A stretch of DNA of 64,000 bases from Ahaetulla prasina (GCF_028640845.1 NC_080540.1:155627920-155691919); one strand, 5' to 3'. Shown: positions 20,976 through 59,620, numbered from the stretch's first letter. Program-made: numbers and translations. Notes: a model not told the origin generated them from the sequence alone.

Positions 20976-21303
20976 CTGAGGCCAGGATAAATTAGGAGTA
21001 AATCAGAGTTGATCTGGCAGATAAGCATAAAAATGAGGTGTGTTTTCCAATTTTTGGCTTATTTTCCTCAATTATCTGTTGATCCCAGAAACAAAAGCTG
21101 TAGCTCTGGACTCAAAACAGGAATATGATAAACCAGGGGTTCTAACCATGACCTTGGTCTAATTCCCAGATACCACTTGCTACAAAAGCAATTCATGGTT
21201 TATTTCTTAAGTTGGTTTCAGACATCATACTAAACCAAAAGTAAGCCATGTTATTTCTTAAAGTTATGTATGAATTAATCTGCAATGGGTGTTAAATAAT
21301 AAA

Positions 21304-21387
21304 GGATTATAAAAGGTTACAATATAGATCACATGGAAATCAGTCTCTTGATTTTCATGTGATCTATATTGTAACCCTTTATAACCC
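21304..21387. repeat. Long near-perfect hairpin
   Basis: The two arms include a perfect 21-bp match (ggttacaatatagatcacat plus g, at 21315-21335, pairs with 21354-21374). They extend with few mismatches to about 35 bp per arm around a loop of only a few bases. Confidence 0.8.
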
Positions 21388-21389
21388 TC

Positions 21390-24155
21390 TGAATATGATT
21401 TGGACGTAGGGATTAAGCCCATGTAAAATATGGAATAAGGTAAAGCTGCAGGATTAGGCACACAGTGTCAGAGAAATTATAGGATTTAAAATTCAAGTAA
21501 ATTTAAATTACTTTGAGAATGAAGACATTTCTGAACATAAATGTTTTAAAGCTACTGTATATTTTAACTTCTGAATGGATTTCAATCCCTAAACTATAAA
21601 AATTAAGGTTATCTGGGCTTCCAAAATAAATTCTGAAGAACTATTTTATTATGGCTGGTATACTACAATCCTGATGAAGATGTTTATAAAACCATTCTGC
21701 CCTTTTATTTCTCTTCCCTATATAATATTTGTAACACAACCAACAGTAGTAGACAGAAGTGGAACATAAGGTGAAAAGATTCCATAGACTTTCTTACCCA
21801 TCAAATCCCCATTTTTACTTCATTTTAGTTTTGTTACAGAAACATTCCGGCACAGTATCAGAAGCCAAATGGAGAACTGAAATGTATTTCTAAAGACTTT
21901 CTGCAAATGGATTTTGAGATTGCCAGTCACCCGCATACCCTCAACTTCCCAGCAGCAGCCATCTACCTGTCTGCCAGCCTACTTGTGAGCCACCTGGATC
22001 TTGTTGGCTTCCCTGTTGACTTTGTTTATTGGAAACTGGCAGGAAGTTACAAGGTGGTCCTTACTTAATGATCTTCAGTCCTCATTTCAGACCAACAACT
22101 AGGAATGCCAGAATTACTGTTGCTAAGTAATGCAGTAATGTGATATCCCAAGGTGCATCGCTAAACAATGGAAATTATTCTTCCAATTTCCATTGGTAAG
22201 CAAGGGTTACTGGTAGATGTATAACAAACAATGTGGCTTTTCTTTTTCAGATACTTTTTCTGAGAATGGACACTCTCCCATTATGGTGAACAGTTCCTCC
22301 AGCTATTGTAAATCTTGGCACAGATAATGATTTGGATTCCTTGTACTCAATCTACATATAATGTTTGAATTATTGGAGTGAGAACCGTTATTCAAAAAGC
22401 TTTTGGATTAAATTAATTAATTTTAAGTCCATCTTGGGCTCACTGAAAAGGTTTTCTAGCCGTCAAGCTTTTGCATCATGTTAATACACATGACCTTGCA
22501 CTAGGAATCTATTGCCTCACTTCTGTGTAAGTGGACAAGCAAGGAGATCCCTCTGACTATTCTTGAAAGGACAGATGTTCCAAACAACAAGCCCAAATGA
22601 GAAATCCATGTATTGCGCACATCAGTCCTATGAGGCGTTCCAAAATACAAAATATTAGTCTCTCGAGTGATCTTTCTGCAGCTGCTGCACTCTTGGGTCT
22701 GACATACTTCCCATTTGGTTGCTGTTGATTTCTTCATTCCTTTCTGAAAATTAAGATCAGCTGTGGAGACCTAGCCAAGAACTTGTTCCATCGAAATAAT
22801 TGCTGCCCATGCCTCACAATGCAACAAAGCCCAGCTATTCACATTGTAATAATAGGTATGGGGGGGAAAAATAAACTCCTGCTTATAATTTTATTCTTTC
22901 TGCTGTCCATATGTAATATTAATACAAATTAAAGATAATACGATACTTTTGTTTTTGTTTTTTTTAGCATTTTTTTGTTTGAAAATTGTATGGAAAACAA
23001 ACCAGTTCTTCCTTTAATGTTAATACAATGATTTTCTTTCTTTCTAGTATTTTCCCACAAATGCAGGATGTCATAAACGAAGATTCAGATTCTGATTCCA
23101 ATTCTGACAATGTTCCAGTCAATTCCGTGTATTGTTAGCCTCAGGAATCTTCAAACTATGATTCATCTGAGGAGGTTGATCAATCAGGCATCTCCTGCTC
23201 AGCTAGAGCAGTCAGATGTTGAGACCTCAAACCTCAGATCTGGATGCATTCAATCTGGATGCATTCAATGGGAATAATAATTTTAATGAATCAAGGCAAA
23301 TATATATGTCCCAAGCTAGAGAGAAATTCCCTGAAGATGGGCTCCATCATGAGTCCGAAAGCTCGGAAGACAAAATCTCTAGTCCCAGTGACTGACCTCG
23401 ATTGGATCCTACAGTAACTTTCAGCATTAAAATTAAATGTGCAGGTTTCATTGGATTAAAAAAAAATAAAACGATATTGCCAAGCTCTATAAAGTATATT
23501 CATTAGCACCAAGCCCTGCTTTAAGGCATCTGTCCATGTTTTAATATTTGGAACGAGTGATTGAATTAGCAGGAACCAATTGGAAGAAGGGGAGTCAGAA
23601 ATCTCAAGGGGTCAGCAATGGATCAGCCTCTTGTGGATGGATCTAACCAGAATTCCAGCACTATCCGCTTCAGAACCAATGAGGAAGCCTTGGGTATGGG
23701 AAAAAAATAATGGGAAAGAAAGTTGTTTCTGCTGCTTAAGATTTATTAAGGCTGGATCGCACCTGTAACTTCTCGAAGCAAGCTGTAGTAACTTGATGAG
23801 CTTAACAAGATACTTTGAAACAAACAGCTCCAAAGTGATTCAGTTTTGGGGAGGGGTGTGTGTGAGCTGGTTTGTGTCAATCCTACCTGTTTCAGCCCTG
23901 TAGGCATCATTTTTTGGTATTTGAATACTAAACTTCTCAATCATTATTTCTCTCTCACTCATCTTTTAAATGCTTTGTTTCACACACTGGTATGATACCT
24001 TGTAGCATAAAGCAAATCAGAACGACAACAATGGAACACTTGAAAGATGTGTAAACTCACACCAGTGGAAATCCAAAAACATTACTCGGCACAGGCACAT
24101 TTGCCATTTCATTATTTCCAACTTCTTTGTGAGATTACAAATTGATAGGTTAGAG
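21390..24155. other. Intergenic DNA with unassigned pieces
   Basis: A degraded mariner-like MITE piece is visible at about 21990-22215. At 23055-23400 there is an acidic-coding stretch (EDSDSDSNSDNVPVN, then a stop) preceded by a pyrimidine tract and tag. It resembles the N-terminal or gag-like part of a mobile element, but I cannot name it. The rest shows nothing recognisable. Confidence 0.35.
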
Positions 24156-24396
24156 CAGTAGTGAAATCCAAAAATTTTTTACTACCGGTTCTGTGGGCTT
24201 GGCATGGTGGGTGTAGTGTTTGGTGGGCGTGGCAGGAGAAGGATACTGCAAAATCTCCATTCGCATCCTACTCCAGGGGAAGGATACTGCAAAATCCCCA
24301 TTCCCGGCCCACTCTGGGGCCAGCCAGAGGTGGTATTTGCCGGTTCTCCAAACTGCTCAAAATTTCTGCTGCTGGTTCTCCAGAACCTGCTGGATT
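24156..24396 (+). mobile_element. hAT MITE family A copy
   Basis: It begins cagtagtgaaatcca and contains actaccggttctgtggg, two tandem copies of a gaaggatactgcaaaat unit, and gccggttctcc. The right terminus is eroded near ggattagag. Related copies are at 25620, 34452, 52776, 63582 and 63966. Confidence 0.75.
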
Positions 24397-24425
24397 AGAG
24401 AGAGGGAGGGAGAGGGAGAAAGATA

Positions 24426-25120
24426 ATTTAGTTATTTATTTATTTATTTTGTCACAACAATATATGTAGGAATCATACAAAAGATTATATAGTATATAAA
24501 CATATATGGGTAAATATAAGGAGGTATAAGCATATATATAGAAAGAAGAAAAGAAAAACAATAGGACAAGAACGGTAGGCACGTTTGTGCGCTTATGCAC
24601 GCCCCTTATGATCCTCTTAGGAATGGGGTGAGGTCAATAGTAGAAAGTTTTTGGATAAAGCTTTTAGGATTATGGGAAGAGACCACAGAGTCAGGTAAAG
24701 TGTTCCAAGCACTGATGCTTCTGTTACAGAAGTCATATTTTCTGCAATCTAGATTAAAGCGGTTGACATTAAGTTTAAATCTATTAGTTGCTCTAGTATT
24801 ATTGCAATTAAAGCTGAAGTAGTCTTTAACCGGAAGGACATTACAATAGATGATTCTGTGAGTTAAGCTTAGGTCTTGTCGAAGGCGACGGAGTTCCAAG
24901 TTTTCTAAGCCTAGGATTTCAAGTCTGGTGGGATAAGGTATTCTATTGTTTTCAGAGGAATGGAGAACTCTTCTTGTAAAATATTTCTGGACACGTTCAA
25001 TTGTATTGATGTCAGAGATGTGGTGAGGGTTCCAAACAGGCGAGCTGTATTCTAGAATTGGTCTAGCAAATGTTTTATATGCTCTGGTTAATAGTGTGGT
25101 GATAGACAGTCACACACATA
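24426..25120 (-). mobile_element. CR1/L2-superfamily LINE, 3' end
   Basis: On the minus strand an uninterrupted frame from about 25100 to 24606 encodes RPILEYSSPVWNPHHISDIN, ERVQKYFTRRVLHSS, LEILGLENLELRRLRQDLSL and RSISAWNTLPDSVVSSH. This is the conserved region after the RT domain in CR1/L2/Rex-type LINEs. The 3' end is a TAAATAAA tail at 24426-24450. The copy is 5'-truncated, and its intact frame suggests recent insertion. Confidence 0.8.
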
Positions 25121-25619
25121 CTGATTTAGGGTGGAGGAGAGCAAGAAACCAGCACCCTGCATCTCATTTGCTTTATCATAAACACTTCCCAATCACAGTA
25201 AGATTTTCAATATCTAGCCTTCCATTGCCGGGGAATGATAGGAACTGCAGTCCTTGGGGACACTAGGCTGGGAAAGATTGATCTGATCTCTTAATGCTAT
25301 ATGGTCAGTCAAAATGCTTATACAGATAGTCCTCAAGTTATGACCACAATTGGGCCCCAAATCTTGATCATTTAGTCAAGCAGTTGTTCAGCAAAACACC
25401 CATGTGACTGCTCAACAATTTCAATCTTAGCTGTCCCAGCTTCGGCTGTTAAGCAGCCAGCAAAAAACCTGCCTGCCAAAGGAAAGCAAGCAACATCCAT
25501 GGAATCTGTCTATAGAGACGAAGTTTGGACCCCAAAGATTTCTGCAGCCTGAGAAAGGATTCCCTAAGTATGGAGGGGGAGGTATTCTTCAGCAGCTTAC
25601 AATCTTTTCTGCTAGTTTC

Positions 25620-25863
25620 CAATGGTGGGTTTCAATTTTTTTTACTACTGATTCTGTGGGTGTGGCTTGGTGGGCATGGCTTAGGCATGGCAGGGGAAGG
25701 ATACTGCAAAATCCCCATTTCCTCCCGATTAGCTGGGACTTGGGAGGGAGAGAATAGATGGGGGCGGGGCTAGTCAGAATTTTTACTACCGGTTCTCCAA
25801 ACTACTCAAAATTCCGCTTCCGGTTCTCCAGAACTGATCAGAATCTGCTGAAACCCACCTCTG
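25620..25863 (+). mobile_element. hAT MITE family A copy with 8-bp TSD
   Basis: Termini caatggtgggtttcaa and ctgaaacccacctctg are inverted. The flanks ctagtttc (25612-25619) and ctggtttc (25864-25871) match at seven of eight bases. It sits inside the mariner-like MITE at 25320-26184. Confidence 0.85.
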
Positions 25864-25978
25864 CTGGTTTCCCCATTGACTTTCTGGGGAAGCCAGCAGA
25901 GAAAATTGCAAATGATGATCACATGGCACTTTCCAACCAGTTAAATATGCACAGGTTGCCAAGCTTCCAGATCACAAG

Positions 25979-25981
25979 CAC

Positions 25982-26033
<52 letters not shown>

Positions 26034-26070
26034 TTCACATTTTTATACTGCCCTTCTCCGAAGACTCAGA
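25979..26070 (-). repeat. (TTTA)n array with a CR1 3'-stem remnant
   Basis: About thirteen TTTA/ATTT units are followed by tttttatactgcccttctcc, the reverse of the CR1 3' stem. This is a heavily 5'-truncated CR1-type tail on the minus strand. Confidence 0.75.
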
Positions 26071-26184
26071 AGTGCAGAAGTCCGAATTACTGCAGAAGTG
26101 GAGTTTTAGAATGGCCAGAAGTGCTTTACTTTCTGAAACTTCATATTTTTGAACAGTCATCAAATGGCCAGTTGTAAATCGAGT

Positions 26185-27288
26185 ACAATGAAATAATTGT
26201 AATAATCGACTTTTAACCCAGTGCTATCTATACTTAAAGCACTGAAAAAGCACCCTTTTAAATTCTGAGAAATGCTGCAATCTTTCAATTCAAACAGCAC
26301 CTTTTCTTTAATATTTCCTTGAACTGAAAGGTGGTGATGCTCCTTAGACTCCTTTGCATGTTACACAACTCAGCCCTCTTTACAAACAACTTTCACAGAC
26401 ATGCAAGTAAGGTTGCAACAATCAGAATCTGTACTTGCAAGAATCTGTACAATGGCTCATCTTTCGCACTTATCCTTTCCTTACTCGTCCACTGTGTGAT
26501 TTAAGAAAGTGAGATCCATGATGTCCCCCAGCTGTCATATAATTATCCATCTCTAAAAACCCGGTGGAATAGCATATTTATTTTCAGGGATTGCAGCCTG
26601 AGGGTAAAGGTAGTAAAGTAAAGTAAATTAAGTAAAAGGTTTCTGTGCAACTCCCCTGATCAGAGAATCTGGGAAATTGTCCACAGATCAGGCTTTCTCA
26701 ACCTTGGCTACTTTTAAGACATGTGGACTTCAGCTCCCAAAATTGAGAAACCCTGATCTAGATGACTCCAGATTAGGGAAGGCTGGCGCCCATAATATGC
26801 TAGCTCTTCTGGTGAGAGCGATAGAACAGCTCGATATAAAATGGATAGTAGTAGAACTAACAATGAGCTGAGATAGTATTTCTAACGATGTGCTAGTTGT
26901 AAATGAATGAGGTATATAAACTGAACAATAAGCCTATACATGCGTCTCTTAACAGTCTTTTCTGGCAATTAAGGTTTCCTCTGAAATTTATCCATGTCGA
27001 CGCTAGAAGGAGCTCCATTACCACACATCCTTTCCCACGTTTTTCGCTCAGCCTATGAAATATAAATGTTTATTCATTTGTGGCTTTACGATCTTGGGCC
27101 ACATTCTGAAAGCATCCCGTCTGTGGACAAAAACAGAAGACACTAACTAGGCAGAAGTTTCTTTGCTTCTTTTCAAGAATACAGCTTGTTCCGTCGAGCT
27201 CAACAGAAGCGAAGCACGTTGTGCGCGCCGGCGCTCCCCAATCTGGAGCCAACTAGATGAGGATTTCTCAACTTTGGGAATTGAATTT
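26185..27288. other. Intergenic DNA, mostly unassigned
   Basis: A palindromic-MITE remnant lies at 26689-26755 (caggctttctcaacc ... gagaaaccctg). No gene was recognised. Confidence 0.4.
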
Positions 27289-27375
27289 ATGTACACTGAG
27301 AGCATATGCACCAAATCAAAATTCCTTGTGTGTCCAGTCACACTTGGCCAAGAAAGAATTCTATTCTATTCTATG
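27289..27375 (+). mobile_element. Snake1 (L3) LINE 3' end with short ATTCT array
   Basis: gtacactgagagcatatgc and ccagtcacacttggccaa lead into three to four ATTCT units. The same junction occurs at 36861 (plus), 45933 and 48301 (minus). Confidence 0.75.
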
Positions 27376-28336
27376 AAGTCCACGTGTTAAAAGCAGCCAA
27401 GGCTGAAAAAAGCCTGATCTGTGGACGATTCCCAGATTCTCCGATTAGGGGAGTTGCATTCCGGTACAACTGAAGGGCGCCGGTTTGGGGAAGCAAAAGT
27501 AAGGTAGGTGCTAAAGGAAAATACTGTCTTGGACAAGGAATCACTCTTGTTTCGGACGCGATCGCCCCTTGTCTTCCCACACACATAACGGGTGCGGGAG
27601 CCGTGAGAAAACAGAAGTCGTTTGAGACAGTTTGGGATTTGCGCTTAAAAGTTTTCATAAAGATCGCTTTTTTCAACTTAGGACACCGGACAACAAGATC
27701 CGGTTTCTCAGCCTCGGGCTCACCTCAGCGGAAGCTCCGCTACCTGGGTAGTTTAAAAAAAACAGCAGCTTTGTCTCACAGTGTGGCCGACCGCAGACGG
27801 CTGAAACGACTGGGGTCTCCGGGGAACTGCTTCGCTTGTTAACTGTCCTCAAAAAGGTTCCAAATGAAGCGGTCGCCGCAACCCGCCCGCTTCGTCGCTA
27901 GATGAGGACACTGAGGACTAGCGGCTTGGAAAACGGAATTGTTAGACAGATCTCTCTAACTTCCCACGCCGCTCCCTCTCGGAGTTTCCTTCTTTCCGAG
28001 GGGAAAGCATTCCTGATAGAACGATAGAAAAGAGCCCCGATGTCTTATATACCTGTGTTGGGAAGCGTGCAGACGTCAGAGGTGGAAGCAGCGCCCGTAA
28101 GCAGCGCTTCGCATTCAGAAAGGTGCGTTTTCGCGGCGGTGGGCAGGGAGCTGCGAGCCGAGGGGGCGTGGCCTCCCGTAGATGGGGCGTGGCCTCAGCG
28201 CCGCCGTCTTTGCAAACAGCGGCTTGACTCGCCGAGAGCAGGCGGAGGGGCGTGGTTTCCCCATCGAATCCCGGAGCCCAGACAGCATCGTGTGGCGCGC
28301 CCGCCCGTCTGTCTTCTTTTCCGCCGCTCTCCAGCC

Positions 28337-55208
<26,872 letters not shown>

Positions 55209-55281
55209 AAGGACAGTCTTATTGGGAAAAGCAAAGCACAGTTCAGCTGTGAAGCCGGCTGCCTCTGCTTGCTGTGGTCTC

Positions 55282-55306
55282 TATTTATTTATTTATTTAT
55301 TATTTG
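55282..55306 (+). promoter_or_regulatory. AU-rich element in TAMALIN 3' UTR
   Basis: Overlapping ATTTA pentamers (atttatttatttatttatta) lie 74 bases after the stop, the form of a class II AU-rich instability element. A small TTTA simple repeat of transposon origin is the alternative. Confidence 0.5.
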
Positions 55307-55497
55307 ATTAACAGAGGACTTGGGCTTCCAAACGCCAACAGACCAACCAGCTCTACAGAAATGCAGGTTGCAATCCGCCTTGGACTTTTGGAAGAATAAT
55401 TCATCAGCCTGGGGTTGGGGAGCGGGGAGTGGGATAACAGTGGGTCTTCAAAGTCCTAGGAAGAAACGGGTGGTGGGGAGAAAGAAGACCACCTCAA

Positions 55498-55503
55498 AAT
55501 AAA
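55498..55503 (+). terminator. Candidate TAMALIN poly(A) signal AATAAA
   Basis: The first AATAAA after the stop, 290 bases downstream. Confidence 0.5.
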
Positions 55504-55520
55504 AAAATGTAGCACATTGT

Positions 55521-57840
55521 AAGGCCAAAGAAGTACAACTTCATTCATGCAAGGGTGGTTTCGGTTTGGGATGTTTTTCAGGAATTGGCATAAAGTTATC
55601 GGGTGGTTCTTTGTCGTTGTGGGCCATAGGGTGACTTTTAGAAATGGATGGGAAACAGGACATTATTATTGGTTTAACTAGCAGGGATAGTTTTTTTCTT
55701 TAAAAAAACTGGAATATTTGGTTTGGGTTTGTACATTGGGTGGCTTTTGTTAGGACTTAATGAGGTGGGCCATTAGAAGGACCAGCATGTTAGCTTAGCC
55801 TAGAGCATGAAGTAGCATTTGAGGTTTAGTCAGATAGATTGAGAAAGTTCAGATCCGAGGCAAAAAGTAGAAGGCAAGAGCTACCGCCATTTTTTATTGG
55901 ACACCCTCCAGATGCATTGGGACTTTCAAGTCCCAGAATTCCCGTTTAGCCTTGAATGTGGTCACACGTTGGCCGGAAATTTGCATTACATTTAGAAAGT
56001 TCAGTTATAGGATGGAGTGAGCTGCGTAGGTGGCCACGAAGTAGCAAGAACTCCCAAGATATTTCTGCATTTTGGTTTTGTGTTTTTAAGCGTTGAAAGG
56101 CAAGACTGCCAGGAGTTTTATGCACATCAAGTTCAATCTTTCCCCTACACTTGGGGCCAGGTCAATTCTAAGCTATGCTGAGAAGAAGGAACACTTAATC
56201 CACTTTGTGAGTCCATGTCTTGAAGTCAGCCCACATGTCTATAGCATTAGATACTTTCCTTCCCACTGGGAAGGCCGATGAATTGATTGAGCTGTAAATG
56301 TTTGGGGAACTCCCTTCCAACCCCCTCCCCCACATGCACACAGTTTGTACAAATGTGGTTTCTGAGCTGCTCTATATCTATATCTGTTCTGGGGAGCCAC
56401 ATCCTGTCTGTCTCATTACCTCCAGAGGCTGCAGCAATTCCCCACAACTTCCCTCTAATCTTTTAAAAAAAATCCAGATGTTATTACACATTTTTTCTCT
56501 CCTTATGCTAGAGCAACTTTAAAAAGGAAAAGTTATAAGAAAAGACGTGTTAGGGTTACATTTTTCTCTCTCGGTGTACCTAATTCTACTTGAAAGGCCA
56601 ATAGGAAGAACAGCGTTTAAATTCAGTTTATTCCAGTTTTACTGACTTTTCCTCCAATTCTGTAAAAGATTGGCTCTGTCAGGAGTCCCCGCTTTGCTCC
56701 TGCTGAATTATACAGCAATTCTCAGGACTGCTTAGGGAGAGAAACGGTGGAAGTCAAATTAGAGCCAAACCTTAAAGTTCTGGACCTGGATTCTGCAGGG
56801 TAGCTAGATATTATGAAGATCGGGCCCTAGGCAGAATGAAATTTGTGGCTACCCTGCCCAAATTCCAGCACAGCATCTTTCTCAGGATGGCTTACACCTA
56901 TAGAAGGAGAAAGGGAGAGAGGGACATGGACAAACATAGACATATAGAGCCTTGTTATGTTGGCTGGAAAAATGGGAATTGTAATCCAGCGTATCTGGAA
57001 GGTACCAGGTTGAGGAAGACTGGGCGAACCTTAGATAAAACAAAAAGAGGTGTTTGTCTAAAGCCTTCAAGAAAAGATGATTTGTGAGCTTCCATGTGCC
57101 ACTGCACTACAACTCCTAGCCCCCTTTATTATCCGCTGTGCCAGCAAAGGCTCTTGGGAATTGTAGTTTAGCGACATTTGGTGAGCCATATTCCTGGCCT
57201 AAGCGAAGTCCCTCAGAACAGAACTGTGCCTCTAAAAACAGCTTCAAGTCTGACTGTTGCAACCTCTCACCAGCAAATGCCTTGCGTGAGGGAAACCAAA
57301 GGGCAGCTTTCTGGTTTTTTGTTTTTAACTTTATCTCAGGAAGTAGCTGCAGGAAGAGGGGAGGAGGGGTGACACAGCACAGACGGGAAAAGAGTGGCCG
57401 TTGTGCACCCTGACAGATATTTCTCAAAAGAGATGTTAAGTGGGGGGAAAGCAACAAACAAACAAAGCAAGGCCAGCAATTTAGGGAGGCACCATGTGCC
57501 AATAACTGTATGCATAAAAAACTGATTCGGAGTTGGATTTTTGTACAGACATGTGCAGCAATGTTTCCACTGTAAACTTTTGGATAAAACTTGTGAGATG
57601 TTTTGCATTCAAACAGTTGTGCTCTCATTTTCTGTTGGTCTTACAAACAGCGATGAAGGCCTTGGAGCTCTTCAACCATCTGCTGGTGGACTTTCTCAAG
57701 AAACTGAGGAAGGTGACCTCTTGACTTGAAAGCTCTTCAAGCTACTGAGAAGACTTGGGCCACCAAAGTGCAAGCTGTTAATGCTGCCCAGTCCAGGCCA
57801 AGGCCAATTGCCTTATTGGATGGAAGAACAGTATTTAGAG
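55521..57840. other. Downstream of TAMALIN, unassigned
   Basis: No exon and no named repeat was seen. It may include distal 3' UTR. Confidence 0.4.
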
Positions 57841-58283
57841 CAGAGGTGGGGAACAATGACCCATTTATGACTTGTGGATTTCAGCTCCCAAAATTCCTGA
57901 GCCAACCATGCTGACTCGGGAATTCAGGGAGTTGAAGTCCTTCTTGTGCCATATCCATCATCGGACGTTGGCGATCATGTTGGCAATCCTATTTTTATTA
58001 ACAGCCGCACAAAAAAGTGCTGCTGAGTTTTGACCAAACTTAGATTTTGACGCCATGATGTTGTTCTTCTGCCTGGATCTTGTTTGCCTTCAATCTTTCC
58101 CTGGAGGATTAAGTGAAGTATGCTGTATTTTTCTGGGTGTCGCATCACATGTTGAACATATTCTAATTTTTGCTTTTTTATGGTTTTGATGATTTCCCTT
58201 GAAATCTTTCCCAGATGGCTTCTCACCTCCTCTTTTCTGTTGAAGTCCACAAGTCGTAAAAGGGTCATCATTCCCCACCCCTC
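57841..58283. mobile_element. Palindromic hAT MITE carrying an RTE-like insertion
   Basis: The left end cagaggtggggaacaatgac pairs with the right end gggtcatcattccccacccc. A perfect 8-bp duplication, atttagag, flanks it at 57833-57840 and 58284-58291. The right arm is split by the insertion at 57941-58238. Confidence 0.85.
57941..58238 (-). mobile_element. RTE/BovB-like non-LTR fragment inside MITE
   Basis: The minus strand encodes KKQKLEYVQHVMRHPEKYSI and HLILQGKIEGKQDPGRRTTS, a conserved piece found downstream of the RT domain in several non-LTR elements. It is bounded by a perfect 10-bp duplication, gttgaagtcc, at 57931-57940 and 58239-58248. The clade is uncertain. Confidence 0.75.
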
Positions 58284-58291
58284 ATTTAGAG

Positions 58292-59057
58292 GGTAGGAGC
58301 TTTTCTAGATGTTCTGCTGCCAAAGTTTTGAGGTTATCCAGCTGTTGCTGAGCCCCAAGTAACCCAGTGGTACTTCAGCATTCCTTCAGGCTGCTGAGTC
58401 CACACATTTGCTTCCCCGCAGCCTCTGGCTTCCCTTGCAGCCAAACAGCTCCCAATTGGGTGGATCGACTTCTGCCTGTGGAACCTACGGCTTCAATCTA
58501 GATCCGAAGTGGAATAGTTAAATTTAACTTTGGGCAGAGCAGGGGTCATCTTGCCTCTGTTGACATGATTGTGGTATGGCCTTGCTCCTGTGACTGGAGA
58601 TGTAGGTTTCCATCCAGGCTTGGACACGATGCATGGAAAATCCTGAATTTTGCTGAACTCAGGGTTTCTTGAAATGAAGTGTAGCACTATCAGTAGCACT
58701 ATTCACTTCCCAGCAGCCGGATGCCTGATAGAGATCATTCTTGACTGATTCCAGGAAGCTCATTGTGATAAAATCTGAAGTCGGAGGGGAAAAGGGCACC
58801 CTCTAAACAGAAGAGAAGTACTTTTATGTACTTGCAACCACTAGTTCCGCTATACATACCCATAAGTACTATTTCCAATGCACTGTATATTTATAAGAAT
58901 TCTGTATTTGCAAACACGGCCTTGAATTCAGCAAATGCATCACACACAACTCTATATGTGAGAAAGGAATGCATACAGAGATACATAAGCACACATTCCC
59001 CAACAAAATACTGAGCAACTACGCAGTGTATGTTACAGAAATCAGTCCCACTGCACT
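58292..59057. other. Intergenic, unassigned
   Basis: Nothing was recognised. Confidence 0.4.
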
Positions 59058-59070
59058 TTAATTCCCAGTA

Positions 59071-59408
59071 AGAAAGGTAAAGGCTCCCCTCGCACATGTG
59101 TGCTAGTCGTTCCCGATTCTAGGGGGTGGTGCTCATCTCCGTTTCAAAGCCGAAGAGCCAGCGCTGACGCCTCCGTGATCATTTGGCCGGCATGACTCAA
59201 CACTAAAGGCACACGGAACGCTGTTACCTTCCCACCAAAGGTGTTCCCTATTTTTCTACTTGCATTTTTTACGTGCTTTCGAACTGCTAGGTTGGCAGAA
59301 GCTGCGACAAGTAACAGGAGCTCACCCTCTTATGCAACACTAGGGATTCAAACTGCTGAACTGCCAACCTTTCGATCAACAAGCTCAGTGTCTTAGCCAC
59401 TGTGTCCC
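59071..59408 (-). mobile_element. tRNA-derived SINE with perfect 13-bp TSD
   Basis: Same family as 20631-20975. ttaattcccagta occurs at 59058-59070 and 59409-59421. On the minus strand it runs from a tRNA-like head (ggcagttcagcagtttgaat) to a tail ending ctttaccttt. Confidence 0.9.
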
Positions 59409-59620
59409 TTAATTCCCAGTATAAGAAGCCAAAATTACGGTTCTATTGACATGAAACTGCTTTAAATCAATTATTTCTTAAATTATATTAACATATGGTT
59501 TGTTCAACCGTGGTTTATTGAAGAAATCGCAGTTGCTCTCACACTGTGCTGTTAACGCTTAGTCAGAGAGTTCTGACTGTTTCCTATGAGAGGCATTCCT
59601 AGAACTTGATATAAATCAAG

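Larger units (their letters stand above)
25320..26184. mobile_element. Mariner-like MITE interrupted by two later insertions
   Basis: The left part (25320-25619) starts TACAGATAGTCCTCAAG. After a hAT MITE the family sequence resumes with ttccccattgactttctggg and gatcacatggc. After a TTTA array it ends with gaacagtcatcaaatggcca and gttgtaaatcgag near 26184. The order of the pieces matches uninterrupted relatives. Confidence 0.65.
55209..55520 (+). other. TAMALIN: TAMALIN 3' UTR
   Basis: This is untranslated sequence from the stop to the first poly(A) signal. It could extend further if that signal is not used. Confidence 0.6.

Noticed and set aside
25758..26177. Open frame of 139 codons with LFIYLFIYLF repeats
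   Set aside because: It crosses a hAT MITE, a TTTA array and a mariner-like MITE.
57116..57628. Minus-strand open frame of 170 codons downstream of TAMALIN
   Set aside because: No known domain, no splice context and overlapping open frames in other phases. It is probably chance.
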